64,000 nt of DNA from Aphanothece hegewaldii CCALA 016 (GTDB lineage Bacteria > Cyanobacteriota > Cyanobacteriia > Cyanobacteriales > Microcystaceae), in contig NZ_PXOH01000025.1 in assembly GCF_003007785.1 (NCBI RefSeq), positions 1 through 64,000 of the forward strand, read 5' to 3'. Of the stretch, positions 17,825 through 27,004 are shown piece after piece. A program made the translations under genes and the position numbers. How positions within the stretch are numbered: position 1 is the first letter of the stretch; the number at the start of each line of letters is the position of its first letter. Below the pieces are notes generated by a model that worked only from the letters and a program-made list of their open reading frames with translations, was not told where the DNA came from and did not search any database.

Positions 17825-18037
17825 TCATTTCGGAATAGCAGATAATAAAGAGCGTAGAGCATGATTAACCGCTTCCGATGTTTTAAAAACTTCTGCTAGA
17901 TCAGGATCGAGAGTAATTACCAAAGAATTCGGTTTAGTCTGATTAGCAAAACGGTTAGGTTTAGCTTTACTATAATCAAAATCATATTCTGAAAGTAGCT
18001 CATCACCTTCTGAATTATAAATTTGTGTTTTTTTCAT
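17825..18037 (-). CDS. Small antitoxin-like protein upstream of the restriction-modification gene
   Basis: The 70-residue protein reads DELLSEYDFDYSKAKPNRFA, then SLVITLDPDLAEVF and AVNHALRSLLSAI. It aligns with the small protein at 6097 (EYD motif, 'LDPD.A..F', 'VN.ALR.L'), so the two are paralogues. The likely fold, inferred, is an antitoxin-type ribbon-helix-helix with a flexible head. No toxin (such as BrnT) adjoins it. It lies 77 bp upstream of the restriction-modification gene on the same strand and could share its transcript. Confidence 0.72.
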   Translation of the reverse strand: MKKTQIYNSEGDELLSEYDFDYSKAKPNRFANQTKPNSLVITLDPDLAEVFKTSEAVNHALRSLLSAIPK

Positions 18038-18091
18038 AATCTCTATGCTCTTTTTTTGTAGCTATACGTGCGCTCTTGTATCTATGATAAT

Positions 18092-20182
18092 TTAACTTTG
18101 TGCTTGGATAGCAGTAATTACTACAGTATTCACAATATCGGGGACTGTACAACCTCTGCTTAAATCGTTTACAGGTTTTTTTAATCCTTGTAAAATCGGT
18201 CCGATCGCAATTGCACCCGTTTCTCTTTGTACTGCTTTATAAGTATTATTTCCTGTGTTTAAATCGGGAAAAATAAAGACACTTGCTTGTCCTGCGACTT
18301 CAGATCCTGGCATTTTTTGAGCGGCAACTGCTACATCAACTGCTGCATCATATTGTATCGGTCCTTCTAATTTTAAATCGGGTCTACGTTCTTTAGCAAT
18401 TTGTGTCGCTTTACGAACTTTCTCGACTTCTTCACCTTTCCCCGATGCACCCGACGAATAAGATAATAAAGCGATTTTTGGTTCAACACCAAAACGTTTC
18501 GCGGTTTCGGCTGAAGTAATAGCAATTTCGGCTAATTGTTCGGCTGTAGGATTAGGATTTACTGCACAATCTCCATATACTAATACTCGATCTTCTAAAC
18601 ACATTAAAAATACGGAAGAAACGATAGTAAATTCTGGTAAAGTTTTCACAATTTGTAAAGCCGGTCTAATCGTGTGTTGGGTGGTGTGTACTGCTCCTGA
18701 AACCATCCCATCAGCATCACCATGATACACCATTAAAGTACCAAAATAGGAAACATCTTGAGCATAATCTTTCGCCAGTTCTAAAGTTAAACCTTTTGAT
18801 TTTCGCAGTTCATATAGGGTATTAGTATACTGCTCAAATTTATCATATTCCTCTGGATTAATGATATTTAAATTATCAACATTTAAAGGAATTCCTTCTT
18901 TATTTATTACCTGTGCAATTTCCTCTTTTTTTCCGATTAATGTCACTTTTACAATATCTTGATCTAATAAAATAGCTGTTGCTTGTAAAATGCGCGGTTC
19001 GTTTCCTTCGGGTAAAACAATATGTTTTTTTTGAGCTTTTGCTTGTTGCACTAAATTATAAGTAAACCGCTTCGGAGTCATTCCTTTAAATTGAATATCT
19101 CGAATTTGAGTTTCTAATTTTTCTAAATCGACTGCTTGAGCAAACATTTGTATACAAAGTGCAATTTTTTCTTCATCTTCAGTTGTAATTGTCGAATAAA
19201 CATCATGTACTAAAGATGCAGTAGTATAAGTATCTTCGGAAACTGATAAAATCGGAATAACATCGGGTAAACCATCAATTAAAGACGCGATCGCACTTTC
19301 TGGTTTATAACCCGTTGATAACACAATTCCCGCTAAATTTGGATAATTAGTCGATTGATGCGCTTGTAACATTCCAATGATCATATCACCGCGATCGCCT
19401 GGTGTAATCACCAAAGTATTCTCTTGAATTCTTGTTATTGCGTGTTGCATTTGCATCGCTGCAACTAAGTAATGAGATGCTAAACTATTCAATCTTTGAT
19501 GTCCATATAAAACCTCTGCGTCTAATTGTTCTACAATATCTTTAACGCGAGGATTACTCAGTTTATTATTCTGGGGAATAACTCCTATAATCGACTCTGA
19601 ATTATGTAATTCTTTAATGAGATTAGCTTTTAAATCATCTACATTTTCTAACAATGCTTTGTTAAGAATAATTCCAATAACTTGACAATCCTCATCTTGG
19701 TAAGCGTCATAAGAAATTCTGACTAAATTAATTGCATCTTCGACACTTTTTCCTTCTGCATTGCCTAAAATCAAAATCGGACAACCTAAATTTTTAGCAA
19801 TTTTGGTATTTAGCTCAAATTCAAACGCCGAACTTTCTCCTAAATAATCTGCATCTTCACAGAGAATAAAATCACATTTCGCTTCTAATTGTTTAAATTT
19901 AGTAATAATTTTTTCTAAAATCGCATCAAAATTTTGATAGGCTAATAATTCGTTAACTTGCTTAGAAGTTAATCCAAAAGATTCATCATAAGTCTGCTTC
20001 AAAGCAAAATGATTAATAACTAGATCAATATCATCGTCTCTTTTCCCATTTCCAGAAGGAATGATTGGACGGAAAAAACCCACTTTAGTTGTTTTCCTTA
20101 AAATTAATTCTAAAATTCCTAAAGCAACAAGAGCCTTACCACTGTTGTCTTCTGTTGTACTAATAAAAAGTGATTGAGCCAT
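18092..20182 (-). CDS. pta: Phosphate acetyltransferase, long form
   Basis: Pta interconverts acetyl-CoA and acetyl phosphate, and with AckA makes acetate and ATP. The 696 residues match the long three-domain form: an N-terminal BioD-like P-loop domain (SLFISTTEDNSGK at the start), a central DRTGG-type domain (near TPGDRGDMI, about 250-320) and the C-terminal catalytic PTA domain from about 370 (GMTPKRFTYNLVQQAKAQ, then LPEGNEPRILQA, YGTLMVYHGDADGMVSGA and LSYSSGASGKG). AckA is about 36 kb away at 56317. It is divergent from pyk with 269 bp between the two starts. Confidence 0.95.
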   Translation of the reverse strand: MAQSLFISTTEDNSGKALVALGILELILRKTTKVGFFRPIIPSGNGKRDDDIDLVINHFALKQTYDESFGLTSKQVNELLAYQNFDAILEKIITKFKQLEAKCDFILCEDADYLGESSAFEFELNTKIAKNLGCPILILGNAEGKSVEDAINLVRISYDAYQDEDCQVIGIILNKALLENVDDLKANLIKELHNSESIIGVIPQNNKLSNPRVKDIVEQLDAEVLYGHQRLNSLASHYLVAAMQMQHAITRIQENTLVITPGDRGDMIIGMLQAHQSTNYPNLAGIVLSTGYKPESAIASLIDGLPDVIPILSVSEDTYTTASLVHDVYSTITTEDEEKIALCIQMFAQAVDLEKLETQIRDIQFKGMTPKRFTYNLVQQAKAQKKHIVLPEGNEPRILQATAILLDQDIVKVTLIGKKEEIAQVINKEGIPLNVDNLNIINPEEYDKFEQYTNTLYELRKSKGLTLELAKDYAQDVSYFGTLMVYHGDADGMVSGAVHTTQHTIRPALQIVKTLPEFTIVSSVFLMCLEDRVLVYGDCAVNPNPTAEQLAEIAITSAETAKRFGVEPKIALLSYSSGASGKGEEVEKVRKATQIAKERRPDLKLEGPIQYDAAVDVAVAAQKMPGSEVAGQASVFIFPDLNTGNNTYKAVQRETGAIAIGPILQGLKKPVNDLSRGCTVPDIVNTVVITAIQAQS

Positions 20183-20451
20183 AAGTAATACCGTGATTCA
20201 GACAGAATTAATGATTGAATTCCAACAAGTTTAGCAAAATCTAACACAAGTCGATAAACATATAAAATTTAATGGATTTTTAAGATTTTTTATGTTAATC
20301 CTAAATTCATCTAAACTCTGTCTTAGTAGGGATTTGCTCTCCAAACCCAGTCATTGTAATGAGATTAATTCATTTCATCATTATTTAACCTGAAATTATT
20401 ACCATAGCCTTACAATAAAATTTTAAGTTGGAATTCTCTTCTAATAGACCT

Positions 20452-21873
20452 ATGAAACCTTTAACGAAACGAACCAAAATTGTTGTAACCATTGGCCCCG
20501 CGAGTCGTTCTCCTGAAGTGATGAAAAAAATGGTCTCTTCAGGAATGAATGTAGCACGACTAAACTTTTCACATGGCAGTTATGATGATCATGCTCAAAC
20601 GATCGCTATGTTACGTCAAGTTTCCCAAGATCTCAATCATCCTATTACATTATTACAAGATCTTCAAGGTCCAAAAATTCGCGTAGGTCAACTCAGCACA
20701 GGAGAAATTACACTCATTGAAGGGGATTATTTAACCTTAGTTCCTATAGAAGATTATCACGATCAACCTCACACCGTTTCGATTGATTATCCTTTTTTAG
20801 CAGAAGAAGCAACGGTCGGAACACAAATTTTATTAGATGATGGATTATTAGAATTGTGTGTGGAAGACATCCAAGGAACCGCAGTAAAATGCCAAATTAT
20901 TGACGGAGGAATCCTAAAAAGTCGTAAAGGAGTCAATCTACCCAGTTTAAATCTTCGTCTACCTTCAATGACCGAAAAAGACGTACAAGATCTTGAATTC
21001 GGTTTATCTCAAGGCATCGACTGGGTATCATTAAGTTTTGTTCGCAAAGCAGACGATATTCGGATACTCAAAGCATTACTAGAAGAAAAAGGACATACTG
21101 ATGTCGGTGTGATTGCTAAAATCGAGAAACCGCAAGCGATCGCAAATATAGAAGAAATAGTGGCCGAATGTGACGGTTTAATGGTAGCACGGGGTGATTT
21201 AGGAGTAGAAATTAGTCCAGAAAGAGTACCTTTATTGCAAAAGCAAATTATTAAACTTTGCAACATGAAAGCAATTCCCGTCATTACCGCGACGCAAATG
21301 CTCGAAAGCATGATTAAAAATCCGCGTCCGACTCGTGCAGAAGCAAGTGATGTCGCTAATGCAATTATTGATGGAACCGATGCAGTCATGTTATCGGGTG
21401 AATCTGCTATTGGAGATTATCCGATTAAAGCAGTAGAAATGCTCGCTAAAATTGCGATGGATATCGAAAAAGAAATTAGTTTTGAAAATAATCGCCCCGA
21501 AGAATCCGACGAAACCCATGCAATTACAGAAGCACTTGACGCGATCGATTCTACGTTAAATTTACGCTGTATTGCTACTTTTACTACTAGCGGTTACACA
21601 GCTATTTTAGTCTCCAAAGAGCGTCCTAGATCGCCCGTCGTTGCGATTACACCCGTCGAAAGAGTTTACCATCGACTTAATTTGGTTTGGGGCATTATTC
21701 CTGTACTGCTAGATGTTAAAGTTCAGACTTTTGAAGAAATTGTAAATATAGTAGATAGTTGTCTCAAAGAACGAAATTTAGCACAATTTGGCGATAAAGT
21801 TTTGATCACGGGTGGTATTCCTTTTGGAAAAGTTAAAAGTACTAATTTCTTGAAAATTCATACAATTAATTAA
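20452..21873 (+). CDS. pyk: Pyruvate kinase
   Basis: Pyk makes pyruvate and ATP from phosphoenolpyruvate at the end of glycolysis. Motifs include [24 protein letters not shown], the catalytic-lysine strand [22 protein letters not shown], and [10 protein letters not shown] with [15 protein letters not shown]. The length from the ATG at 20452 is 473 residues. An upstream TTG at 20428 would add eight residues with no conserved content, so the ATG is chosen. No C-terminal PEP-utilising extension is present. gpmA follows after 22 bp, so the two glycolytic steps are co-transcribed. Confidence 0.96.
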   Translation: MKPLTKRTKIVVTIGPASRSPEVMKKMVSSGMNVARLNFSHGSYDDHAQTIAMLRQVSQDLNHPITLLQDLQGPKIRVGQLSTGEITLIEGDYLTLVPIEDYHDQPHTVSIDYPFLAEEATVGTQILLDDGLLELCVEDIQGTAVKCQIIDGGILKSRKGVNLPSLNLRLPSMTEKDVQDLEFGLSQGIDWVSLSFVRKADDIRILKALLEEKGHTDVGVIAKIEKPQAIANIEEIVAECDGLMVARGDLGVEISPERVPLLQKQIIKLCNMKAIPVITATQMLESMIKNPRPTRAEASDVANAIIDGTDAVMLSGESAIGDYPIKAVEMLAKIAMDIEKEISFENNRPEESDETHAITEALDAIDSTLNLRCIATFTTSGYTAILVSKERPRSPVVAITPVERVYHRLNLVWGIIPVLLDVKVQTFEEIVNIVDSCLKERNLAQFGDKVLITGGIPFGKVKSTNFLKIHTIN

Positions 21874-21895
21874 TTCTTATAGGGTGATAAAACTT

Positions 21896-22597
21896 ATGTC
21901 AAAATTAATCTTAACGCGTCATGGTTATAGTCTTTGGAATGCAGCTAATAAGTTTACTGGATGGGTTGATGTGCCACTCAGTGAACGGGGACGCGCTGAA
22001 GCAATGATCGCCGCTTGTAAAATAGATGATGAACAAATTAAAGTTGACGTTTGTTTTACCAGTTTGTTAATTCGTGCCATTGAAACAGCGATTATTTGTC
22101 TGACTGAATGCGAAGGTGTTCGTAATGGTAAAATCCCAATTATTCAACATGATATTGATGATCCTGACTGGCACGGATGGAATAAATATGAGGGAAACCC
22201 CGCCGAAGAATTGCCGATTTTTCCTACTTCTGCATTAGATGAGCGTTATTATGGTGAATTACAAGGATTAAATAAAGCCGATACGATCGCAAAATTTGGC
22301 GCAGCACAAGTCAAAGAGTGGCGACGTTCTTATTATACTCGTCCTCCTGGGGGTGAAAGTTTAGAAGATACAGTAAAACGAGTTTTTATCTTTTATGAAA
22401 GTCGTATTTTTCCCTATATTGAACACGGCAATAATATTCTAATTGCAGCACACGGTAACTCTTTGCGATCGCTAATTATGAAATTAGATAATCTAACCCC
22501 TGAAGAAGTCCCCAGTGTCGAACTTATTACAGGTATTCCAGTTGTTTATAATTTAGATGAAAAAGGAAATGTCTTAAGTAAAAAGATTCTCACCTAA
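21896..22597 (+). CDS. gpmA: 2,3-bisphosphoglycerate-dependent phosphoglycerate mutase
   Basis: The enzyme interconverts 3- and 2-phosphoglycerate. The histidine phosphatase signature is LTRHGYSLWN with the phospho-His; the second half has ERYYGELQGLNKA, RSYYTRPPGGESLEDT and IAAHGNSLRSL with the second catalytic His. The ATG at 21896 follows AGGG and gives the conserved MSKLILTRHG start. A GTG at 21884 would add four residues and is less likely. It is downstream of pyk on the same strand. A family hairpin lies just after the stop. Confidence 0.95.
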   Translation: MSKLILTRHGYSLWNAANKFTGWVDVPLSERGRAEAMIAACKIDDEQIKVDVCFTSLLIRAIETAIICLTECEGVRNGKIPIIQHDIDDPDWHGWNKYEGNPAEELPIFPTSALDERYYGELQGLNKADTIAKFGAAQVKEWRRSYYTRPPGGESLEDTVKRVFIFYESRIFPYIEHGNNILIAAHGNSLRSLIMKLDNLTPEEVPSVELITGIPVVYNLDEKGNVLSKKILT

Positions 22598-22604
22598 AAA
22601 CTGG

Positions 22605-22635
22605 CATAGGGGTAGGGAGTCCAAACCCTAAAAAG
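22605..22635. repeat. Dispersed hairpin repeat after gpmA
   Basis: CATAGGGGTAGGGAGTCC is followed by AAACCCTAAAAAG, an imperfect member of the TAGGGGTTTGG family. It lies 8 bp after the gpmA stop, where it could act as a terminator or RNA-stabilising hairpin. Confidence 0.55.
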
Positions 22636-22779
22636 AAAAATTTAGAATTATTAAATAATAAAAATTTTTGTTAACCCTATTCTCAGAACGAAATAAAGTT
22701 AATATAATCATAATAGAGGATATAGCCTGTTTAATTAAATGAACAAAAGCAATTTTTTAAATTGTTCAATTAGCAATCA

Positions 22780-23136
22780 ATGACACAACAAGAGTTAATA
22801 AAAATAGCAACTATTACTATAGGAATAGGAATAGTTTTAGGGACGTTTATCGTATTGCTTATTCAAGTGCAACGACAAAAATTAGTCATTAATAGTCTTG
22901 TGAGTCTTGAGCAACTAATCGGCTTAAGTGGAATTGTTGAAATTCCTTTTGATCAAAACAGTAAAGGAAAAATTAGAGTTAATGCCAAAGGTTCTTTAGT
23001 AGATATTGTTGCTTTATCCAATGTTTCACATCATTTTAAAGTCGGGGAGGAAGTCCTTATTATTGAAGCACACGAAAATAAAGTGCGAGTCATTCCAATG
23101 AGTTATTTAACAGATGAATTGCTGAATAATTCTTAA
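22780..23136 (+). CDS. Short NfeD-like membrane protein
   Basis: The 118-residue protein has one N-terminal membrane helix (ITIGIGIVLGTFIVLLIQV) and a C-terminal beta-rich domain (LSGIVEIPFD, KIRVNAKGSLVDIVA, FKVGEEVLIIEAHENKVRVIP) typical of the OB-fold of NfeD proteins. The ClpP-like protease part of long NfeD is absent, so this is the short type that accompanies flotillins. The two downstream flotillin-like genes follow after 18 and 14 bp, supporting an operon and a membrane-microdomain role. That role is inferred. Confidence 0.8.
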   Translation: MTQQELIKIATITIGIGIVLGTFIVLLIQVQRQKLVINSLVSLEQLIGLSGIVEIPFDQNSKGKIRVNAKGSLVDIVALSNVSHHFKVGEEVLIIEAHENKVRVIPMSYLTDELLNNS

Positions 23137-23154
23137 CATAAGGTAGGCTATCAG

Positions 23155-24543
23155 ATGACATCTAAACTAACAAACTTAAATCAAAACCAATCTTTAGAAC
23201 AGTCTATTACTATTCAAAATTATCTACAAAATGAGCCATTAATATTACATCCACAAATCGTTAAAGCGGGAAGTTTTCCTTTAGCATTAATGATATTTTT
23301 ATCGATTTTAAGCGTGTGGTTTTTTAAATCATTTCTATGTATTTGTCATCCCAATGAAGTTGTTATACTTTCGGGGCGAAAACGCAAAACAAAAGGAGGG
23401 CAAGACGTAGGTTATCGAGTAATTACAGGAGGGCGAGCAGTAAGAATACCGATATTAGAAACCATTAAAAGAATGAATGTGACAACAATGCCCATTCGCA
23501 TCGAAATTCGGAACTCTTACGCCAAAGGAGGAACACCTTTAAATATTCATGCGATCGCTAATGTTAAAATATCTAGTAATCCTGAAATTGTCGGCAATGC
23601 AATAGAAAGATTTTTAGATAGAGATCGTTCGGAAATTAGTCGAGTTGCCAGAGAAACCTTAGAAGGAAATTTAAGAGGTGTCGTCGCAACATTAACCCCC
23701 GAACAAGTTAACGAAGATCGACTGAAATTTGCTGAAAGCATCACCTCAGATGTCAGACGAGATTTAATGAAATTGGGTCTAGAAATTGATACCATGAAAA
23801 TTCAAAACGTCTCCGATGATGTGGGATATTTAAACTCCTTAAGTCGTGAACAAATTGCCTTAGTCATTCGAGATGCAGAAATCGCCGAATCTGATGCAAG
23901 AAACCAAGCGGAACAAATTGAAGCTCAATGTGAAGAACAATCAGAAGTCGCCAAAACCCAAGATAGAATTATTGTTTTAGAACAGGAAAACGACTTAAGG
24001 AAAATTAAAGCACAACTCGAACAACAAGCAAAATCAGAAGAAGAAATTACCCTAGCAGCAGCCAAAGAAAAACGAGCTAAATTAGAACAACAATTACAAG
24101 CTGTTAGAGCAGAATTAGAACGATTAAGATTAGAAGCAGAACAAGTTTTACCCGCAGATGCTCAACGACAAGCTAAAGTTTTAAACGCTCAAGGTGAAGC
24201 CGCAATCTTAGCCGAAAATGCCAAAGCAGAAGCTATAGTAAATGAAATATTATCGCAAGTTTGGCAAAAAACAGGTAGTGAAGCGTCAGAAATTTTCTTG
24301 ATTCAACAACTAGAAACAATCTTAGAAGAAGCGGTGAAAATACCCAAAAATTTGTATCTAAATGAGATTCATGTTGTCGATAATGGCGATGGGAAATCTA
24401 TCTCTAGTCTGATCAAGGTTTATCCAGAAATAGTCAATCAGTTTCTCAATAGTGTTAAACAAACTTTGGGTGTTGATGTTGTGGGAATTCTCACAGAATC
24501 CAAAAATAGTCAGACTAATAACAATCATAAAAATAACTTTTAA
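23155..24543 (+). CDS. Flotillin-like SPFH/Band 7 protein 1
   Basis: The protein has 462 residues. A 45-residue soluble head precedes a membrane segment (LALMIFLSILSVWFF), then CICHPNEVVILSGRKRK starts the SPFH domain, with GYRVITGGRAVRIPILE, LNIHAIANVKI and ARETLEGNLRGVVATLTPEQ. From about residue 235 a long Glu/Gln/Ala-rich coiled coil follows, typical of flotillins, then a short end. It forms an operon with the short NfeD-like gene and a second flotillin. Flotillins build membrane microdomains; any specific cargo is unknown. The paralogue at 24558 differs in its head, so the two may form hetero-oligomers. Confidence 0.92.
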   Translation: MTSKLTNLNQNQSLEQSITIQNYLQNEPLILHPQIVKAGSFPLALMIFLSILSVWFFKSFLCICHPNEVVILSGRKRKTKGGQDVGYRVITGGRAVRIPILETIKRMNVTTMPIRIEIRNSYAKGGTPLNIHAIANVKISSNPEIVGNAIERFLDRDRSEISRVARETLEGNLRGVVATLTPEQVNEDRLKFAESITSDVRRDLMKLGLEIDTMKIQNVSDDVGYLNSLSREQIALVIRDAEIAESDARNQAEQIEAQCEEQSEVAKTQDRIIVLEQENDLRKIKAQLEQQAKSEEEITLAAAKEKRAKLEQQLQAVRAELERLRLEAEQVLPADAQRQAKVLNAQGEAAILAENAKAEAIVNEILSQVWQKTGSEASEIFLIQQLETILEEAVKIPKNLYLNEIHVVDNGDGKSISSLIKVYPEIVNQFLNSVKQTLGVDVVGILTESKNSQTNNNHKNNF

Positions 24544-24557
24544 TCAAGGCAAAAATC

Positions 24558-25871
24558 ATGGAACCTATAGCAATTTTATTAGGAATTTTTGGCTTAGGAA
24601 CAGGTGCAGCAGCAATTATCATTAAAAATTATTATCATATTTGTCAACCGAGCGAAGTATTAATCTTTGCAGGAAGTCGGCAAAAAATATCAAATCAACG
24701 TACTGTAGGTTATCGTTTAGTCAAAGGTGGAAGTAGTATTAAAATTCCTTTATTAGAGGAAGTCTTCCGCATGGATTTGACGAACATGATTATTGAATTA
24801 AAAGTTGTTAATGCTTATTCAAAAGGTGGTATACCTTTAACTGTGGAAGGAGTCGCTAATATTAAAATTGCAGGGGAAGAACCAACAATACATAATGCAA
24901 TTGAAAGATTATTAGGCAAAAAAAGAAAAGAAATAGAACAATTAGCTAAAGAAACATTAGAAGGTAATTTAAGAGGAGTTTTAGCAAGTTTAACACCAGA
25001 ACAAGCTAACGAAGATAAAATCGCTTTTGCTAAACATTTATTAGAAGAAGCAGAAGACGATCTAGAAAAGTTAGGATTAATCTTAGACGGATTACAAATA
25101 CAGAAAATATATGATGACGTTAAATATTTAGATTCTATTGGAAGAAAACAGCAATCAGAATTATTTAGAGATGCGAGAATTGCTGAGGCTAAAGCAAAAT
25201 CAGCATCAGTAATTAAAGACTCGGCTAATAAAAGAACCACATCTTTAAGAAAAATCCAAAAAGATTTAGAAGTCACTAAAGTTGATGCCGAAAAACGGGT
25301 TCGAGATGCTAAAACCAAACGAGTCGCAATGGTAGCAGAAGTAGAATCTTTAGTTATGGTAGAATTAACAAAAGTTCAAGCTGATGTAGCAGTACAACGA
25401 GAACGAATTAAACAAGTTGAACAACAATTACAAGCTGATGTAATTGCACCCGCAGAAGCAAATTGTAAACAAGCTATTGCTCAAGCACAAGGGGAAGCAG
25501 CAAAAATTATCGAAGAAGGAAAAGCACGAGCAGAAGGAGCTATAAAATTAGCTGAATCTTGGAAAGCCGCAGGAAGTAACGCTAAAGAAATTTTTCTATT
25601 TCAAAAGTTAGAAATCCTTCTAAAATTAATGGCAGAAAGTGTGCCAGAAGTAGAAATACAAAACGTTACTGTTGTTGATGGTAATAATGGCAATAATATT
25701 TCTAAAATAGCCTCTTTTATGGAACAACTTAAACAAACCACAGGAGTCGATTTAGAAAAAATAGCTAATCAATTAGCAGCCAGTGAGAAAAATAATACTA
25801 AAGGATTGATTCAAGAACAGCCTAACTTTGATGTAAAAAAAATCAATTCAGGACATACCAAGCAAGTCTAG
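24558..25871 (+). CDS. Flotillin-like SPFH/Band 7 protein 2
   Basis: The protein has 437 residues. The membrane helix is right at the N-terminus (IAILLGIFGLGTGAAAIII), followed by HICQPSEVLIFAGSRQK, GYRLVKGGSSIKIPLLEE, VEGVANIKI and AKETLEGNLRGVLASLTPEQ. A coiled coil occupies about 210-345. It shares the whole SPFH core with the gene just upstream, only 14 bp away, so a gene duplication is likely. The C-terminal 60 residues are polar and unlike those of the first copy. It has its own ribosome-binding AAGG before the ATG. Confidence 0.92.
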   Translation: MEPIAILLGIFGLGTGAAAIIIKNYYHICQPSEVLIFAGSRQKISNQRTVGYRLVKGGSSIKIPLLEEVFRMDLTNMIIELKVVNAYSKGGIPLTVEGVANIKIAGEEPTIHNAIERLLGKKRKEIEQLAKETLEGNLRGVLASLTPEQANEDKIAFAKHLLEEAEDDLEKLGLILDGLQIQKIYDDVKYLDSIGRKQQSELFRDARIAEAKAKSASVIKDSANKRTTSLRKIQKDLEVTKVDAEKRVRDAKTKRVAMVAEVESLVMVELTKVQADVAVQRERIKQVEQQLQADVIAPAEANCKQAIAQAQGEAAKIIEEGKARAEGAIKLAESWKAAGSNAKEIFLFQKLEILLKLMAESVPEVEIQNVTVVDGNNGNNISKIASFMEQLKQTTGVDLEKIANQLAASEKNNTKGLIQEQPNFDVKKINSGHTKQV

Positions 25872-25906
25872 AATAAATATTTTGCTATAATAATAAATAA
25901 AAAATT

Positions 25907-26224
25907 ATGACTCAATCCTCACCTCAAAAAATTGTACGCAGGGGTCGCATTTTTCCAGAAATCCAGTGGACACCTGAAAGAATGGCTCAATACAAAGCCG
26001 AAAAAGAAGCTCGGTTTCAGCGTTATAAAGCCATTTTTGAAAAAGCCAAACCTCAACTTATTGACAAGTATTATGGTTAGTATATGGCGATCAAGCCGAT
26101 CAGTGGTGACTATTTTATTGATGCGGATAAAGATAAGGCACGTCAAAAAGCACGGAAAAAATATCCTGATTTGAGTACTTGTATGTTTTGCATCAATGAA
26201 ACTGGAGCCTGTGGCACAATATGA
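25907..26224 (+). pseudogene. Small conserved cyanobacterial gene broken by an in-frame TAG
   Basis: The frame from the ATG at 25907 (MTQSSPQKIVRRGRIFPEI) ends at TAG 26078-26080 after KYYG. In the same frame it resumes YMAIKPISGDYFIDADKDKA and runs to INETGACGTI, with the final TGA at 26222. Family members I know read 'YnWYMAIEP.SGDYFID', so the TAG most likely replaces a Trp (TGG) codon. Downstream, ATG 26084 could restart translation of the C-terminal half. It might also be read as two genes. Function of the family is unknown. Confidence 0.7.
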
Positions 26225-26238
26225 TACAAGGTTCCTGA

Positions 26239-26805
26239 TTATGAACAACCTTCAACCCATTCTACTTCAGGAAGTTTACCCGATCGATACCGCGTTACAC
26301 GTTTTCCATCTGTTTCAAAAATAAGACGATAATTTTTATCTACAGCATCTTTGGGTACAAAAGTCAAGTAATGTCCTTTTTCAACATATTTATGAGGCGT
26401 AACCTGAATTTGTCCTGGATAAAGTGACTTAATCTGAGCTTCAGTATCACCGATTTTTGCACCACTAAGAGTCGTAATTTGGGGATTTACAATATCTATT
26501 CGGGAAATTGTCCCATTATTAACCATAAACCAGATATCTTTCGGTTTTCCTTGTGGTTTATAGTAAGCACATTGAGGATCGGGTCGATCATTCAGTACAA
26601 TAGGAACACCGCTAGATTGAGTCGCTTGTTGTGGAGTCATGCCGACACGAATCGAACCGATCGCATTTATGGTAACTTTTGATTGTGTCGTTAGTTTCTC
26701 TTGAGCCATAGCCGTCATTACAATAAGAGAAAAACTTAAAAAAGCCATCCCAAAAAATAATTGTTTTTGAACAAGTTTTTTTAACATTCTTTTTAGATTT
26801 TCCAC
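26239..26805 (-). CDS. Exported protein of unknown function with a repeated SmpA/OmlA-like pattern
   Basis: The 188-residue protein has a basic start and a hydrophobic signal (QLFFGMAFLSFSLIVMTAMA, cut after AMA). The mature part has INAIGSIRVGMTPQQATQSSG and, further on, GAKIGDTEAQIKSLYPGQI, two copies of the 'iG.i.iGmt..q....yp' motif seen in SmpA/OmlA (BamE-type) folds and their cyanobacterial relatives. A cysteine pair (Cys near DPQCAYY and the C-terminal EGCS) could form a disulfide. It lies convergent to the flotillin operon and divergent to pgi. A periplasmic or envelope role is inferred only. Confidence 0.7.
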   Translation of the reverse strand: MENLKRMLKKLVQKQLFFGMAFLSFSLIVMTAMAQEKLTTQSKVTINAIGSIRVGMTPQQATQSSGVPIVLNDRPDPQCAYYKPQGKPKDIWFMVNNGTISRIDIVNPQITTLSGAKIGDTEAQIKSLYPGQIQVTPHKYVEKGHYLTFVPKDAVDKNYRLIFETDGKRVTRYRSGKLPEVEWVEGCS

Positions 26806-27004
26806 TCAGTTTATTATTAAGAGATTCTAACTTAACTTTAACTTAAGCTCGATAAAATGAGCTAAACAAGACTTCTATCTATATCATTAGTAAGTAGTAA
26901 GGATGGCTTTTAAACTTACATCGCTATTCTGATGTAATATAGTCACTCTTGGAGCAGGTATCATTTCAGATTCAACAGATCACATCAAAAAGCAAAATTT
27001 TGTT

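Noticed and set aside
21009-21389. Minus-strand 126-codon frame inside pyk
   Set aside because: Antisense shadow; pyk is conserved at every motif.
24815-25318. Minus-strand 167-codon frame inside the second flotillin gene
   Set aside because: It is the antisense of a coiled-coil region rich in Lys/Glu codons, which naturally gives long Leu/Ser/Phe-rich frames.
25932-26174. 80-codon frame overlapping the broken small gene
   Set aside because: The other frame matches a conserved family on both sides of the TAG; this frame does not.
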